DNA of 64,000 bases from Luidia sarsii (Eukaryota > Echinodermata > Asteroidea > Paxillosida > Luidiidae), in NCBI GenBank assembly GCA_949987565.1, contig OX465103.1, positions 27,236,335 through 27,300,334 of the forward strand. The letters are read 5' to 3'. Below are positions 43,501 through 56,500 of the stretch, in pieces. How positions within the stretch are numbered: position 1 is the first letter of the stretch; each line of letters begins with the position of its first letter. The notes beneath the pieces were generated by a model, which saw nothing but the letters and a program-made list of their open reading frames with translations, had not been told where the DNA came from and ran no database searches. Position numbers and translations under genes: made by a program.

Positions 43501-46500
43501 TTTGTTGCGTAACTTACGCAACATTTTACTGCCTTTGCTAAATGCTGCTGAAAAGAGTCTTTGTGGCTCAAAACTTATGCAACATTTGTAAGTTCCGAAA
43601 CTTCCGCAACTTTTTTTGAAATTACCTGTTGCACTCCTGCTTTGATCGAAACAGCAGGCTCACGACTTTCTCTGAGATTTGCATTTGAGTAATTTTAGTC
43701 AGTAAGCAGTTTGCAACAGTTGGCTTTTTGCATGTTACTCCCCTTAACAATACGTTATTTCCCTTTTTTGATTTATTTTTCTGCCTGATCTAGGTGTACT
43801 CCCAGCATTGGGATATAATGTACCCTGCTTGGACATTCTGGGAGGGAGGGCCAGCTGTCTGGCCGCTGTTCCCCACCGGCCTTGGCAGATGGGACCTCTT
43901 CAGGGAATCACTGGATAAGTAAGCACTCAGTGGACAGACTGATAACCTCATCTTACATTCTGAAGACCGCAGCACACTGGAGTTTTTATTTCAGACCCTG
44001 GGTTGGAGTTCACAACCCCTTATGATGTATCGTGACGCGACTAGAGGGGTGACCCTTGTGACCCTTGTGACCCTTGTGATAGGTCATATGGTTTCTGTGT
44101 GTCGCTCATCGTCTTGAGATCGATCGTAAGATACGATGTGTTTGATGAAATCAACCATTGGTCTGATAGAATGGCATGTGTGTCTTTATGCCGATCTCAC
44201 CGGACGTCAATATGGGGAAGTATTTGACCAACCCTACTGGGAAACCGAGGAAACTCAAGTCAGAGTTGAATCAAAGCCAGAAAAGAATATATGCCAGTAC
44301 TTAAGAAACCACACAAGAGGTAGAAGGAACAGAGACAGGGACAACGAGGAAAGAAACCTTCAAAATTGGGGTTGATAGACCAGAGCTGCATCGTAATTAT
44401 ACAGTAACTTGGCATTTCGTACCCAAGTCACTTCACATCAAAATTTTCACATCAAGGTCATTTTGCACCCAAGTCATTTTGAACCCCAGCCGCATATTCA
44501 GTGATGCATTAAGAACAAGTAGAATGTATGCAGTGTAAGGTCTAAGGAGGTTCAGTTTTACTGATTTTTAAAGAAATAAAAAGATATGGCAATTTATTAC
44601 AGAATAGTATAAAGGAAGTAAATATATGACCAAAAACACATCCACACAAACCCCCATCTTTTAATTTGCTGGTTTTGTTTTTGCTGCCTGTTTCTTTCAG
44701 GGAAGCAAAGAAACTCCCCTGGGACAAGAAGGAAACCAAGGCATTCTTCAGAGGTTCAAGGTTGGTCCTTTTGATTCTCTTGCGTATTTTGAATATCCAT
44801 CATTGGTAGTATCTAGCATTTGTAGTATCTATTATCTAGCATTGGTAATATCTAGAATTTGTAGTATCTAGTATTTGTGGTATCTAGCATTTGTAGTATC
44901 TAACATATATTTGTAGTATCTAGCATTGGTAGTATTTAGCATTTGTAGTATCTAACATTTGTAGTATCTAGCATTTGTAGTATCTAGCATTTGTAGTATC
45001 TAACATTTGTAGTATCTAGCATTTGTAGTATCTAGCATTTGTAGTATTTAGCATTTGTAGTATCAAACATTTGTAGTATCTAGCATTTGTGGCACGAGTA
45101 TGGTATCTAACATTTGTAGTATCTAGCATTTGTCGTATCTAGCATTTGTCGTATCTAGCATTTGTAGTATCTAGCATTGGTAGTATCTAGCATTTGTAGT
45201 ATCTAACATTTGTAGTATCTAGCATTTGTAGTATCTAACATTTGTAGTATCTAGCATTTGTAGTATCTAACATTTGTAGTATCTAGCATTGGTAGTATCT
45301 AGCATTTGTAGTATCTAACATTTGTAGTATCTATCATTGGTAGTATCTAGCATTTGTAGTATCTAGCATTTGTAGTATCTAACATTTGCAGTACATGTCT
45401 AGGTTTCATGGGTCTACCTTGGTCAGCCCATAATGGCTCTGATGTTGTTGAAGCAGAGCTACTTTGGGGATAGCAGGAGCCTTTACAGGGAGGCTATTCA
45501 AAAGCACCTAATGAAGGTTTTACACTCCAAAGAACTCTGTTATTCTGATCTTGTTCAGGACTAGTGCAGAGCGTGACCCCCTCATCCTTCTCTCCCGGAA
45601 AGAGGAAGATCTTGTCGACGCCCAGTACACCAAGAACCAGGCCTGGAAATCAGACGCAGTGAGTAACCATGGCAGCGTTCATATCACGTGAGCCCATGTT
45701 GCGGGATCAATTTGCCTGAACAAAATTCCTGTCAGGGCAAGGGGAATCATGTCTTCCCTTTTTTCACTAAATTTAGAGAAAACAACAACAATTTGTTTAC
45801 ATTAAATGGTTGTTTGTATCTAAATGCATAGGGTGGCGTGATCCCTGGAGATGTACAGCAGCTAATAGTTAAATGCTTCTGATTGGTGCCCCCACCCCAG
45901 CAAAAGCTAGTTGACTATTTGGGAAGGCCACCATCTTAGGGCTGGACAGCTCAGATGGTAGAAGCGCTGGTACGCAAAGCCAGAGGTCTCGGGTTCAAGT
46001 CCTGGTCCAGTTTTCCTTGCCATCTGTCAAATTTGTGAAAATAGCCGAGAAAATTGGACCAGGCCATACTTGAACCAGAGAAGCTCTGGCTTAACGAACC
46101 AGCGCTCTTGACTGCAGCGATGTACACTCTCGAAGGCTGTAAGGGGACTTCGGCAGAAATTGTGGTCCAGTGGCAGACCTCAGGTGTTGACCAATGTTCA
46201 ACCAGCCCAGGTCTGAGAAATTGATTTCTTTGGGGTCATGATGATTTTGCAGGACACTCTGTATCAGCCACCTGCCAAAGAGGTTAGCCTGGAGGAACAC
46301 TGCAAATACAAGTAAGAATACCTAATGAATATCCATTGAGTCATGAATAAAGGAAGAAAAGCAAGAATCATATCATTATTGTGGGGAGGGGTCTGGTAAT
46401 GTAATGCAAAACATCAGGCCCTCCTAATTATTAATAAACAGTACAGGCTAATATATGTGTAGCATAAACAATGTTGGACAAGGTGCTCAATATGCTGTTT

Positions 46501-48475
46501 CAGCCAGACAGGGATCAGAGTCTGTCGCCCTCAATTAGGGCTGTTCCCACTACGAAAATAATTGCGGGTTGAATCGCGATTCAAAAACCGTTATTTTTTA
46601 GTGCATGTCCACACAGGCCAAAAAATCGCAAGCTGTTTGCGGTTACCAGTTGTGGTCAAATGGTGGGTGTGTCCTTGAGGGTGGCCTATGCAGGGAGCTA
46701 TATAAACAAGCAGTACACTTCCTGAGCGATGCATTGTGGGATTAAAAAAAAATTGGTGCGATTCAGTGGAACGTTCCCATACACATCACATAGCTTATAA
46801 ACATGATTATTTGAAAAAGTCTCATTCTTAGTGGAGTTTGAATCGCGATTCAAATCCCACTAATAATCGCATTTATCGTGTCCACATGCAAAAAAAGTTG
46901 GGTTTGAATCGCGATTCAAATCGCGATCCAAATAAAAGCATTTATTTGGTGTAGTGGAAATGACCTTAATGCCAATCCTCTGACCCTCTATTCTCAGGTA
47001 CCTCTTCAATTTCCGGGGTGTGGCGGCAAGCTTCCGGCTCAAGCATCTGTTCCTGTGCGAGTCGCTGGTGTTCCACGTCGGCGACGAGTGGCTGGAATTC
47101 TTCTATCCCGGCCTGAAGCCCTGGGTCCACTACATTCCGGTCGCTCAAGACCTGACTGAAACGAGGTCTGTATGAAGCCGCATTTTCCTCTGGACCTAAA
47201 CTCCTCAAGAAGACGGTTGATTTTCCCATTTTAAGTCCATTCGAAACGGCCCTGTCAGATTTCCTGTTAACTTCAACCTAGAAAGGAAGGGGTTGATCAT
47301 TACGATGGTGTAGGTATGGAGAAGGGTGATCAAAGTCACGCAATGTGCTGGTAGCCATGTTGCTGGTAGCCACGGTCGGGGCCGCTGAAGAACAAGCCAA
47401 GTGCCAAGCTGCACGATCACCACTATGACGTCCGCACACCGGCGCACAGATGCCGGCGGAGCGGATATAAACGGACATTTGCCAGCAGCGAGACATCACG
47501 CGACTTTGATCACCATTTTCCATACTTTAACCTAGTCTGATGACTACTTCTTACCGTCCTACCTCTGCCTAGCAAAAGTAACAATTAGTCAATTAGTCCA
47601 GTGGAAATGCGCCACTTGCGTCGGTAAAACGTGAGTCGGTTAAAACAAGTCATCTAGTCAAATGGCACCCTGTGTATTGGCACAAGAAGACGCTGTATAC
47701 ATGACACGGACCACAAGGGATTAGTCCATCCTGACTTGACCTGCTAGTGAATAATTGCGCATTTTGTCGGCTCTGATCTGAAGATGCTTTCTGTTAGTCT
47801 TATATCAAAATGAGTTAGTGTGATTTAATAGCACCCCTACATCTACTTAAGAGTAGGGTTGGCCATTTCCCAAGAAATTACGGTTTACTCCCGATTTGTC
47901 CAATGACAAAGTCCACCTTCATTTCCCAAATTTAGCTTTTGTCTGATGCACTTTGTTTTTGTCTTATTGTGCTTTTTGTGCAGGAATCTGTTGGAGTTTG
48001 CCATGGCTAACGATGATGTCGCACAGGAAATAGCTAAAAGGCATGTACAATAAAGGACCTTGTTTATCCTTACCTTGTATGATTTACCTGCTTGTCTCAG
48101 GAGGAATTCTGATATCGAACCATTAGATTTAATTTTGAGGTGTTTTTAAACTACCCAAGCTACATCAACTAGTGGATGCAGCTTAGATTAGTGACCTATT
48201 ATTTTAATTAATGTAAAGGAAAACTGGTATTTTGTTTTCCTTTGCCGATTTTTCAATTTTGTTTTGTTTGAAATTCCAGTCAGTCTTAATTCAATATTTT
48301 TTTATTTTTTTTTCAAATTCTGAATGACAGAGGTCGGGACTTCATTTGGAATCACCTTCGCATGGAGGACATCTCCTGCTACTGGAAGAAGCTACTCAAG
48401 GCCTACGGCAAACTCCAAAAGTACAAGGTGGTGCGCAACAAGGAACTGAAGCAGATACTACCCAAAGATGACTAG
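40511..48475 (+). CDS. POGLUT1: Protein O-glucosyltransferase 1, complete, 11 exons, 425 aa
   Basis: ER-lumenal CAP10-domain enzyme adding O-glucose to serines of EGF repeats such as those in Notch. Exons: 40511-40706, 41802-41892, 42508-42651, 43096-43228, 43794-43918, 44701-44760, 45559-45658, 46253-46311, 46998-47165, 47984-48040, 48331-48475; total 1278 bp. Signal peptide at about 1-35 (hydrophobic core [13 protein letters not shown]). Conserved features include [32 protein letters not shown] (catalytic-region aspartate in RDWPQ), [66 protein letters not shown]. The end is ILPKDD, without the KTEL/KDEL-type signal typical of the family. Intron 10 has a GC donor. The family's usual length is about 390-410; the excess is at the N-terminus. 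Confidence 0.95.
41034..41103. repeat. Perfect 28-bp-arm hairpin with 14-nt loop
   Basis: Arms 41034-41061 and 41076-41103 are exact inverses (GAGCTCCTCTGAAACGATTT begins the left arm). Pairing continues outward past a 1-nt bulge (TAGTA / CTACTAC). In POGLUT1 intron 1. Confidence 0.9.
43310..43725. mobile_element. CAGGACC-family arms around a TTGCGTAACTTACGCAAC palindromic element
   Basis: Left arm (43325-43440) ends CAGGACCTTTCAAAGGCAGAA and right arm (43640-43725) has GATCGAAACAGCAGGCTCACG. Between them is a palindrome-rich block (AATGTTGCGTACGCAACTTT, GTTGCGTAACTTACGCAAC) that looks like a separate insertion. In POGLUT1 intron 4. Confidence 0.65.
44804..45399. repeat. 16-bp repeat (CATTTGTAGTATCTAG)n, about 37 copies
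   Basis: Regular 16-bp units with CATTGGTAGTATCTAG and CATTTGTAGTATCTAA variants; alternation of TAG/TAA units suggests 32-bp steps. In POGLUT1 intron 6, starting 44 bp from the donor. Confidence 0.93.
45941..46010 (+). repeat. tRNA-like SINE head (tRNA-Cys-like anticodon arm)
   Basis: CTGGAC pairs with GTCCAG as acceptor stem; GCTCAGATGGTAGAAGC fits the D arm; CTGGT-ACGCAAA-GCCAG gives an anticodon arm with GCA; GGGTTCAAGTCC is the T arm. The same head with a GGAAGGCCACCATCTTAGG lead-in occurs at 13838 and 56280, so this is a dispersed SINE, not a functional tRNA gene. An inverted, degraded copy follows at 46045-46115. Confidence 0.7.
46530..46970. mobile_element. Element with repeated GAATCGCGATTCAAA palindromes
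   Basis: GTTGAATCGCGATTCAAAAA (left) and TTTGAATCGCGATTCAAATC (right, several copies), with CCCACTACGAAAA and TGTAGTGGAAATG near the outer ends. Palindromic non-coding element in POGLUT1 intron 8; a related motif is at 59273. Confidence 0.6.
48041..48054 (+). promoter_or_regulatory. GC splice donor of POGLUT1 intron 10, with stop and AATAAA just inside
   Basis: Exon 10 ends AAAAG at 48040 and the intron begins GCATGT. Only this boundary keeps frame into exon 11 (AKR-GRDFIW). Reading through gives HVQ then TAA at 48051-48053, and AATAAA lies at 48049-48054. Confidence 0.8.
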
Positions 48476-48964
48476 TGTGCATGGTGGGGTGCCTGTCACA
48501 TTTAGTCTGGTGCCGAAACAGGAATGATACTTACTTCAAGACCATGTAAAGTACAGTAAAGTGATTCGGAATTACATATTGCTGCAGATACTCAGATACG
48601 ACTAGTTGCAGGGAACCCGCTGTGTTTGGTCGAGGTGTGGTGGGAGAATACTCGCTTTACGGTACTCAAAGGACAACCTGAATTTCAATGTGTATGGAGA
48701 ACTTTGTGGCAGATACGTACTCCACAAAATGATATGAATCTGTGTTCAATTAGCTGTCCAACAGCGTACGTTTGAAATCATTACTCTCTTAACTTACCCA
48801 GTGTCTTCCACAGGGTCAGTTCAGGTGCAACCATAGCAACTGGTTCATGCTTTGCTACGGACCATGGAGGGAAATTGGGAAACAAAAGTAACCATGGCGA
48901 CTCTAGCTGTTATGTGTTTTCAATGCAGCAAAGCTGCCTATCACTCTTTATTTCTGTCTTTGTT

Positions 48965-49145
48965 AGATTGGAAAAGTTAGAGGGCCTGACGTTTTGATCC
49001 TAGCAGGACCTTTTCTCAAAGCCTTTGAGCAAAGCCTTTCTCAAAGGCAAAGCCTTTCTAAGTTTTGAAAAGATGGCGGGTTGCGGGAGTTTTGAGATTT
49101 ATATATTGTAAGTCATCTTAGTCTGTCAGCAGTTTGAAACAGTTT
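48965..49145. mobile_element. CAGGACC foldback family, degenerate copy
   Basis: Left arm AGAGGGCCTGACGTTTTGAT through CAGGACCTTTTCTCAAAG, then three AAAGCCTTT repeats in place of the usual centre, and the tail TTTGAGATTTATATATTG. Confidence 0.75.
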
Positions 49146-50475
49146 TTGTATTGTTGTTTAATTTTGTTGAATGAGATTTCACTAGTCTCCCCCTTGGCAA
49201 CAGTTGTTCACCCCCTAGCAGTCAACCACTTATGACACACATGAGAGAGCACACACACAGTACACCCACAACTAGGATCCTGTGCAGCATCCCTTGTTCC
49301 CGCCTTTACAGTTCCCGCCTTCACCCTTCACTGAGCTAATCCCCTCACCAGGATCCCTCTCTACACTACATAAGCCCCACTCCCGCGAATCTAATTATCC
49401 TAATTTCGTTGAGTTAATGATGAAAGCAAGGAGCGTTTACGTGCCCCATGCAACCTGTACGGACGGCTGGGCTCCCACTGAAGTAGCCTTCACAAACGAG
49501 GCTGACCTTGCCAGGAAGTGAGGGCAAATATTATGGAGTGAGCAAGGCCACATGCAGGAATGATAATTGAATGCATGTGAAGGCAGTGCAGGAAACCCCA
49601 TTTATTATTAGTCTAGTCCCGGCAGGATCAACATTTCTATAGACTCATAGATTAGCAATTAGTACTTAACTGTTTTAATTGCCTTTACTGTCAAGGCATT
49701 TTATACCCGCAGGTATGCATTTCAAGGTAGGATGGCCCAATGGCGAAGATCAAAGAATCGCATCCATACTTTGCCGAACCCAGCATGTACATGAAATAAC
49801 ACATCTGCGTACGTTTCGGCTCAATCAGTCAACCATGTCATGAGAAAACAGTGAAAACGAAATTATAAGCTCACTTACTTTTTTTCAGACATTAGGTCTA
49901 GAGGATGGTATTTGTGAAAGAAAGAAAATTTGAATGTTTGGTATTTTTCAAATGGTGTGCACCTCCCCCTTTGACAGCATCGTGATGCTAAAAGCAGCAA
50001 TCTTATACATGTGCCTTATATTTTTTGTACTTTTTTAACAATCTATTCAAAATGTCAGTTTATGTTTATTTGTCAGATGCATTGCAATTGTTGGTGGCTG
50101 CTTTATTACTTTTTGTATTATGTTCTTAGATTTTGTACACATTCAGAGGACAAACAAGTTGTACATAATTATTCATTCGTGTCCGATGTGTACAAATTGG
50201 GGATTATTGGTTTGTTATTATCAGATGTCTGTGCAGGATTCTCATGCCACTAGTAGTAGTAGTAGATTGTACTCATCTTTCGTTGCATAATTGGTTACGA
50301 GTCCAGAGAATTATGGATAAATATTAGCTATATCGTTGTCGTTTACTCAGTGGCGAATCATTTATTTTTGACCTAACAAATGTATAAAAGATCACATCAG
50401 ACGGAATGATTTCATGTTGTTAACCTCACCACTAGCACTGCATCAGAACAATCAGAATAAATTTTACACCACCTA

Positions 50476-50874
50476 TTAAAGGCCGAATACAACATTGGGA
50501 AGATCTGAAATCATCGATGTCCATACTTAGATTTCCTTCTAATTTACATAGATTTCCTTCTAATTTACACATTTTGTAGATGGTTAGGATAGAATCCTCA
50601 TGTTGAAATCTTACGGTCCGGGAGGCTGTACTATTTGAGAAATCTTCTCTCAAACATCGACAAATAGTTTATTGCTTGCGAGTAATAGGCCTAAACTATT
50701 TCTTACACTACAGGACTTTGCAAAAGCTGTGACGGTTTTTTGCATTTTTCTACTTTCTACTTTTCTACTTGAGCTAAAACCTTCGCAGTATTGGTTTTTT
50801 GGAATGTTTTATGGTTTAACACACAAACTGTGGCAATCTTTTGACCTTTATACCAATGTTGTATAGGGCCTTTC
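50476..50874. mobile_element. TTAA-type MITE, diverged copy
   Basis: Begins TTAAAGGCCGAATACAACATTGG and ends CCAATGTTGTATAGGGCCTTT; the right TTAA has decayed to TTCG. The interior is largely unlike 21298-21665. Confidence 0.65.
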
Positions 50875-52427
50875 GAAAATCCGTTCGCATATGTTTATAG
50901 TTACTACGGTAGCTTCCAAAGTGCTACATTGTATTTTCAAACTGCATTTCTGTTTGTGTGTGTGTATTTGCCAGTTGATGAGAATGCCAACGATATAGGC
51001 CTTGGATTTTGTATGTGCTCACAGTAAAATCCGTAGTGGCCTTAGTGAAAGATTCTGACTTCAACAAAGCAATTAATAAATCGGCAATGGATTTAAGGAA
51101 TTAAATTTCTGCACATTTTTTTTTTTAGTGTTCTTGCTTTTCCATCAAAGTCCAGTAGAAATTAGCCAGCGAGTGGTAGACGCTGTCAATCTCATGACGT
51201 CACGACAAGTTTAAGTAGGGTCTTCCCTTCCAACATTGCTGGCTAAATTCCTACACAGAATGAAACATTGAATCCAGCCATCAACTGCTGGCCAAAATGC
51301 CTAGCCCATCCGATTTCACGAAGCCTTGGACAATTGCGTAACTTTGCTTGCGCCCCATTTTATGGCGCACAATTAATCCTTTTTACCTTTAGACTAGGCT
51401 TTGCAAGGTAAAAAGTCTTAAACTCAGCGGCCGTAGGCCTATTCCTGCCGACTTGCGGTTTAATTTTGGTTTGTGGTGAATCTCTATGGAGTACAGTATA
51501 CCTGCATGGAACGTGCACGCCTTCAATCGAGTCATCAAAATCATAGAGATTATAAATAAGACTAGAGAGAACAAAAATCTTGAGACGCTGAAAGGAGCGC
51601 TCGAGCATGTTTAGAACCTCGCAGACGCATACGCATACGCGCACGTATGAGACGCACACAATAATCCTGCACGTATGAACTGGACTGTGGAGAGCGTGAG
51701 CGCTTTATATAACGCTTGCGTGTAGTCGCTTGTCGAATAAATCGAACAGCGCGCCGCTGTGTTCACACGCCGATCAAAACGACTAACGTAAGAATGTCAG
51801 CGTCCCCTCTAGTCTTATTATAATCTCTGATCAAAATACAGACTACTCAGATTCGATCATTATTTGCACGCCGCTTCCGCTGATATGGACCGCTCCTGCG
51901 AATATGCTAATTAGCATTTGGCGGTCAAGTGACGTCATGTGAAAAAACCTCTCTGATGTATCATTATTATGCAAGGTTTGCGCATGATGAAGGCAAACTT
52001 TCAACCAATCGGACTGTTGCGTTTCGCATCCGGGATGCTAGGGTATGTAGTCCGGATTCATGGCACCCGATGATGTTGTCGACCTTGGTGGGCCCTGGTA
52101 ACTGGTCTCACTCTTCTGATTGAGCCCAGACGAACGACAACAACTTGAGACAGCAGCACCTCTAATTGCTGCTCGCCTCATACGCAAGAAGAAAATAGAG
52201 GTCTGATCTATGAATATCATCAACCACATGCCACATCTGTAACAGCCATCCATTTGGTGCACAAATAAAAGGACTGGCATTGTTTGTCATACAAAATTCA
52301 CACAGCCATTATGACCACTGAAAGATGGCTGAATAAAGTCCGATAAGAAAGTCAAGTTTCCTGTGCGAGCAAGAGACGTAGTCCCTAGCATCTAACACGC
52401 ACACACTGTTGTAGTAAGGCTAACCCC

Positions 52428-52517
52428 CATGGTAGTTGCGGTAAACGTAACCCTCATCCTCCCGAGGGTCGGAGACTAGACCTGAGGGAGGATGAGGGTT
52501 AACGGTTACCGCTACTA
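52428..52517. mobile_element. Short hairpin copy of the TAGTTGCGGTAACC TIR family
   Basis: TAGTTGCGGTAAACGTAACC at the left and GGTTACCGCTACTA at the right enclose a ~25-bp centre; the arms match the ends of 37287-37864. Confidence 0.75.
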
Positions 52518-53570
52518 ACCCCAAGGCAGTTTTCCCTGGGAGCTGGAACTGCGAAGAGTTGCTTTATAAAGCTAACCAAAACTCTTTCAGATTTTTTTTT
52601 GAATAACAGTAAAAATGTCTGCTGTAGTCAGGTTTACAACTGCATGTATTGCATTGGTTGTGTGTATCTTACTGTAATGGAAGCGAAGAAATACGACAGT
52701 AGGGTTGAATGCTTCCGAATTCCCATTAGGCTTAGATTTAATCAACCGGAATTGAGATTAGAAAATTCAGATTTCGGTTGTGATTGAAGTTTGTATTTGC
52801 AATACATGTAGTCGCATGTAACTCTATGGATAGTGGTCACAGCTTAAGTACATGTATATTATTTTATTTTTGTATTTCACTTTATATATATTTTTGTTAT
52901 AATATTATTTTGTATAACATTCGCGATATTTACTAGGTCTAGGGGGCCTATGGTCTATTTCGTTTCTTATAATGTTTCGTGAAAATCTAGCGACATAATT
53001 TCAATGATTTATATCACTGCCAGACTGATATTGAACAACCACGCCAGAAAATCGTCTAAATTGGTCTCTAGGTCACAATGAAGCCATTCTAGTGCTTGTA
53101 TTTCCTGAATGGATTGAGCAAAACCGTCACCTCCTTTATGTGCGACTGAAAAGGAGTCTAGGCGGCATATCGACGCACGACTCTTGGCCAAAGGCCAATA
53201 TTAATTATTACCCGGTTGATCGGTCCATTCATGATTGTACACACGGTCCGTGCCAATCATTTGAATTATAATAATCCACGTGATGTAAACACTGTACATC
53301 CAAGGCCAAGCACGCACGCAGCACACTTGCTGACGTACTAGACTCAGTGGAAAGATTTGGCGATCTTGTGGCCATCTCGTAGTCCGAGTACGGAGTATAG
53401 TAGTGCTTATTCAGCAGTCGTAAACTTCAGTCGGCATCACTCTTTCCATAACCGAGCGATTCTCCGGCGAGCCCTCCCGAAGCGTTTCTCGAGACCGATC
53501 TGTTCCGCATCAATGATAAAAACCTATAAAAAAAAGGGAACTAATCAAGAAAGGAGTGAAAGCGATCGCG

Positions 53571-56500
53571 ATGAAAGTGAACGTGCGGGTCTTGGACGAG
53601 TGGCTGCTGGTGCCTAGCCGGGCTAGCGAGACGGTGGACTGGCTGGGCCTGGAGGCGATGACCCGCTACCGATCGCTCAAGGCCTACGACCCCGAGGAGA
53701 CGGACTCCGTTCTGGAGCTGCGCAAGTCGCCCGGCGGTAGCCTTCTCTTTCCCGGCGACCCCATCGAAGACGTCGTGGACAACGACGGCTTCGTCTACGC
53801 CGGTGAGTTCGGGAAGACCGATTGGTTTTTAAATTCAAATGATGAAAAAGTATCTTCGTGTAACACAGTGTAACACTGTTGTCTGCTTGATGGACAAAAT
53901 CTACAACCACACAACACCTAACACTCCGGCCTTATGTCAGATTGCACCCAGTGTATGCTAGTGCCTATTTAGTAGTGGTTTTTCGGTAGATAGAATCATA
54001 ATTAAACTTCAATTTCATTTCATTACATTTCGTTTGATTAGGGAATTACCGATGATGACATCCCCAACATGAGACACGCCCCCAACACGACACACCCCAA
54101 CACCAACACAACATCCCCCAACTATTCAACCAACGTGACACGCCCCCAACATGCCCCCGGGCCCAACGTCCCATCCCAACACAATAAAAAAAACCAATAT
54201 TCATGGCATCCCCAAATAAATGATCAACAAGCCCCCAATATGACAATTAAGCCCCCAAAAGTAACATATAGCACGCCCCCACCACGCCCCAAACATCACC
54301 TCCCAACACAACACAACCCCACCCATCCCCCACACAACACGTCATCCCAATGAATACTGCATGCCCCATCGTGACACGCCGCCATCTTGACACACCCCCA
54401 ACACACCCCCTACAAACGTCCATACAGTATGATAGTATTAGTAGTACTAGTACTACTAGTACTAGTACAGTAGTAGTGCAGCAGTAGTAGTCGTAGTACT
54501 AGTAGTAGTAGTAGTACAATAGTAGTATCCCATTCATTTGCGTGGCATGGCCGGCCGGCCGGCCGGCCTTGTGAACTTCTTTTGTGCTCAGTCTATCAAT
54601 CTATCATATCAATACATGGTACTGTGGAAGTAAAGTGGACATACAATTTGTACATATACGTGTAGATCATTGTTGCCTTGAAATGGATGGCTGACACTGT
54701 TGTTAAACTGTACATAGCATAGCTTGGCTTGCTTAATGCATTGGAAAGTAAACCTGAAAAAACTGTAAAATCAGATAGGCCTATCATAGAATCATACCAC
54801 ATTCAATACATGTAACTATACTGTAACATGTACACAATTATGTACATGTTACAGTATAGCCTATAGGTACAGTAGGCCTACTGTACATAGGGCTAGGGAT
54901 GTGATCCCTTGCAAAAAATTGTGTAAAAGATTTTGTAAATGCTGGTACATGTACTGTACTTTGAGTGAGCACAATCTAGTAATTGTACTACAACTGCTAC
55001 ACATGAAATACAGTAATAATTGAATGTTGTGCATGCCTAGGCCTACATGTTGTTTATAAAAAAACTGATTGGGAAATAAAATGTCCAATTTCCCTAATAC
55101 AAACAAACAAACAAACAAACAAACATACAAACAATTGGGCCTATGCAAATTATAATCATTGCACCACTCAATATTGGTTACAATCATATTTTAGGAAAAA
55201 TTCTGGCAATTTTTTTTTTGTATAATTATTCACTCTAAGTCAAGCAAATAAAGAAAAACTGACTGAACTTTTGAACTTTTTTTTTTAAATAGCAAAGAAA
55301 CTGAACCCAGGACCTCAGGCTGAATGTACATGTACCAACACTTGACCTCACTGAGCTATCCAGCTGTTAAAATAGTCCAATATAGTCCAAAATAGTCCGA
55401 TATCTTTGCCTAGTTGTTGATGAATTTCTCAAATAGCAAATACGTAGACAAATAATAATACCTAGTTATTAATGCCATTTCTGATGACATCATGACACAT
55501 CATGGTTTGAAATTGAGTTTTAACATGAAATTTGCTGAGGAACCTCTAATTTTTCCCTTGCCGAATGCCAAAAATGGTGTCGAATTATCAGCTCTGCCAA
55601 CAAGGTGATTATTTTGGTGGCCTTTAGTTTACAACGGCCAGGATTTTAGTCGGTGGCGGGGGGGGGGGGGGCACTGGTGGTGACACAATGAGATGGGAGT
55701 GCTCTCTCGCGAGTGACTCTTGAAAAGAAAGTCTCCCCCCTCTCCCGTTCTTCTCGGAACAACACTCACTTACAAAAGAGCGCTCGGGAGTGTTATTGCA
55801 ACCTGTCTCATCCCAGTCTCATCAAACTGAGCCCTGTGCACAGGTCATCAAACTTTGCTGGGGGGAATGGTAGACAGTCAAGCACTGATGATGAATCTTC
55901 AAACACAGAACGCAGAGAGTGGAGATAGAGAACTCTCTCCAGTCTAGATCGGTATTGATTTTTACAGGCTGGTTCCACTTGGAGGTCACTTGTGCTAATC
56001 TTCACAGTGTGGTGTAAAGTACAAACATGAAGGGCTTTACTATTGAAAGCTGATACTTAAAAGAAGGGAGGTTACTGAAAGTCCAATACAATAAGCGCTG
56101 ATGAGGTGAAATTATATAGTCCATGTATTTGGTGATCTTGTTTAAAACCAGGGAAGGGGTTTTCATGTTTTGCGTACCTGTATACATGTCAGCTGCCCTG
56201 TGAAGTTGGGGCCAGGTCATTCTTGAACGGTCGCTCTGGAAATTATTTTTGAGAAATTGCAAAGAAATCTTTGACTGGATGGACCAAAAGTCAGAGACTT
56301 GAACCCGAGACCTCTGGTCTTGCATACCAGCACTCTGATTAGTTGCCATCAGGAGAGCTATCCAGCCCTTAGATGGTGGCCTTCCCAAATAGTCAGATAG
56401 ACACATACCAGACAGTGTACATGTATGCCTTCAAGGTTTCATTAGCAACATGAACTTACATGTAAAATTCACCTCAAGAAACTTAAAGTGATACACAAAA

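Larger units (their letters stand above)
48476..53570. other. Spacer between POGLUT1 and histidine ammonia-lyase
   Basis: No supported gene. It contains a CAGGACC-family copy (48965-49145), a degraded TTAA-MITE fragment (about 49735-49900), a diverged TTAA-MITE (50476-50874) and a short TIR hairpin (52428-52517). I saw no AATAAA within about 1.9 kb after the POGLUT1 stop; the first are at about 50456 and 51070. The remainder is unremarkable AT-rich DNA. Confidence 0.6.

Noticed and set aside
45941..46010. Functional tRNA-Cys gene
   Set aside because: Same head recurs as degraded copies with shared flanks elsewhere in the window, and the stems have mismatches; a SINE is more likely.
53525..53530. 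TATA box of histidine ammonia-lyase (TATAAA)
   Set aside because: Only about 40 bp before the ATG, which would leave a 5' UTR of some 10-15 bases; chance match in A-rich DNA is as likely.
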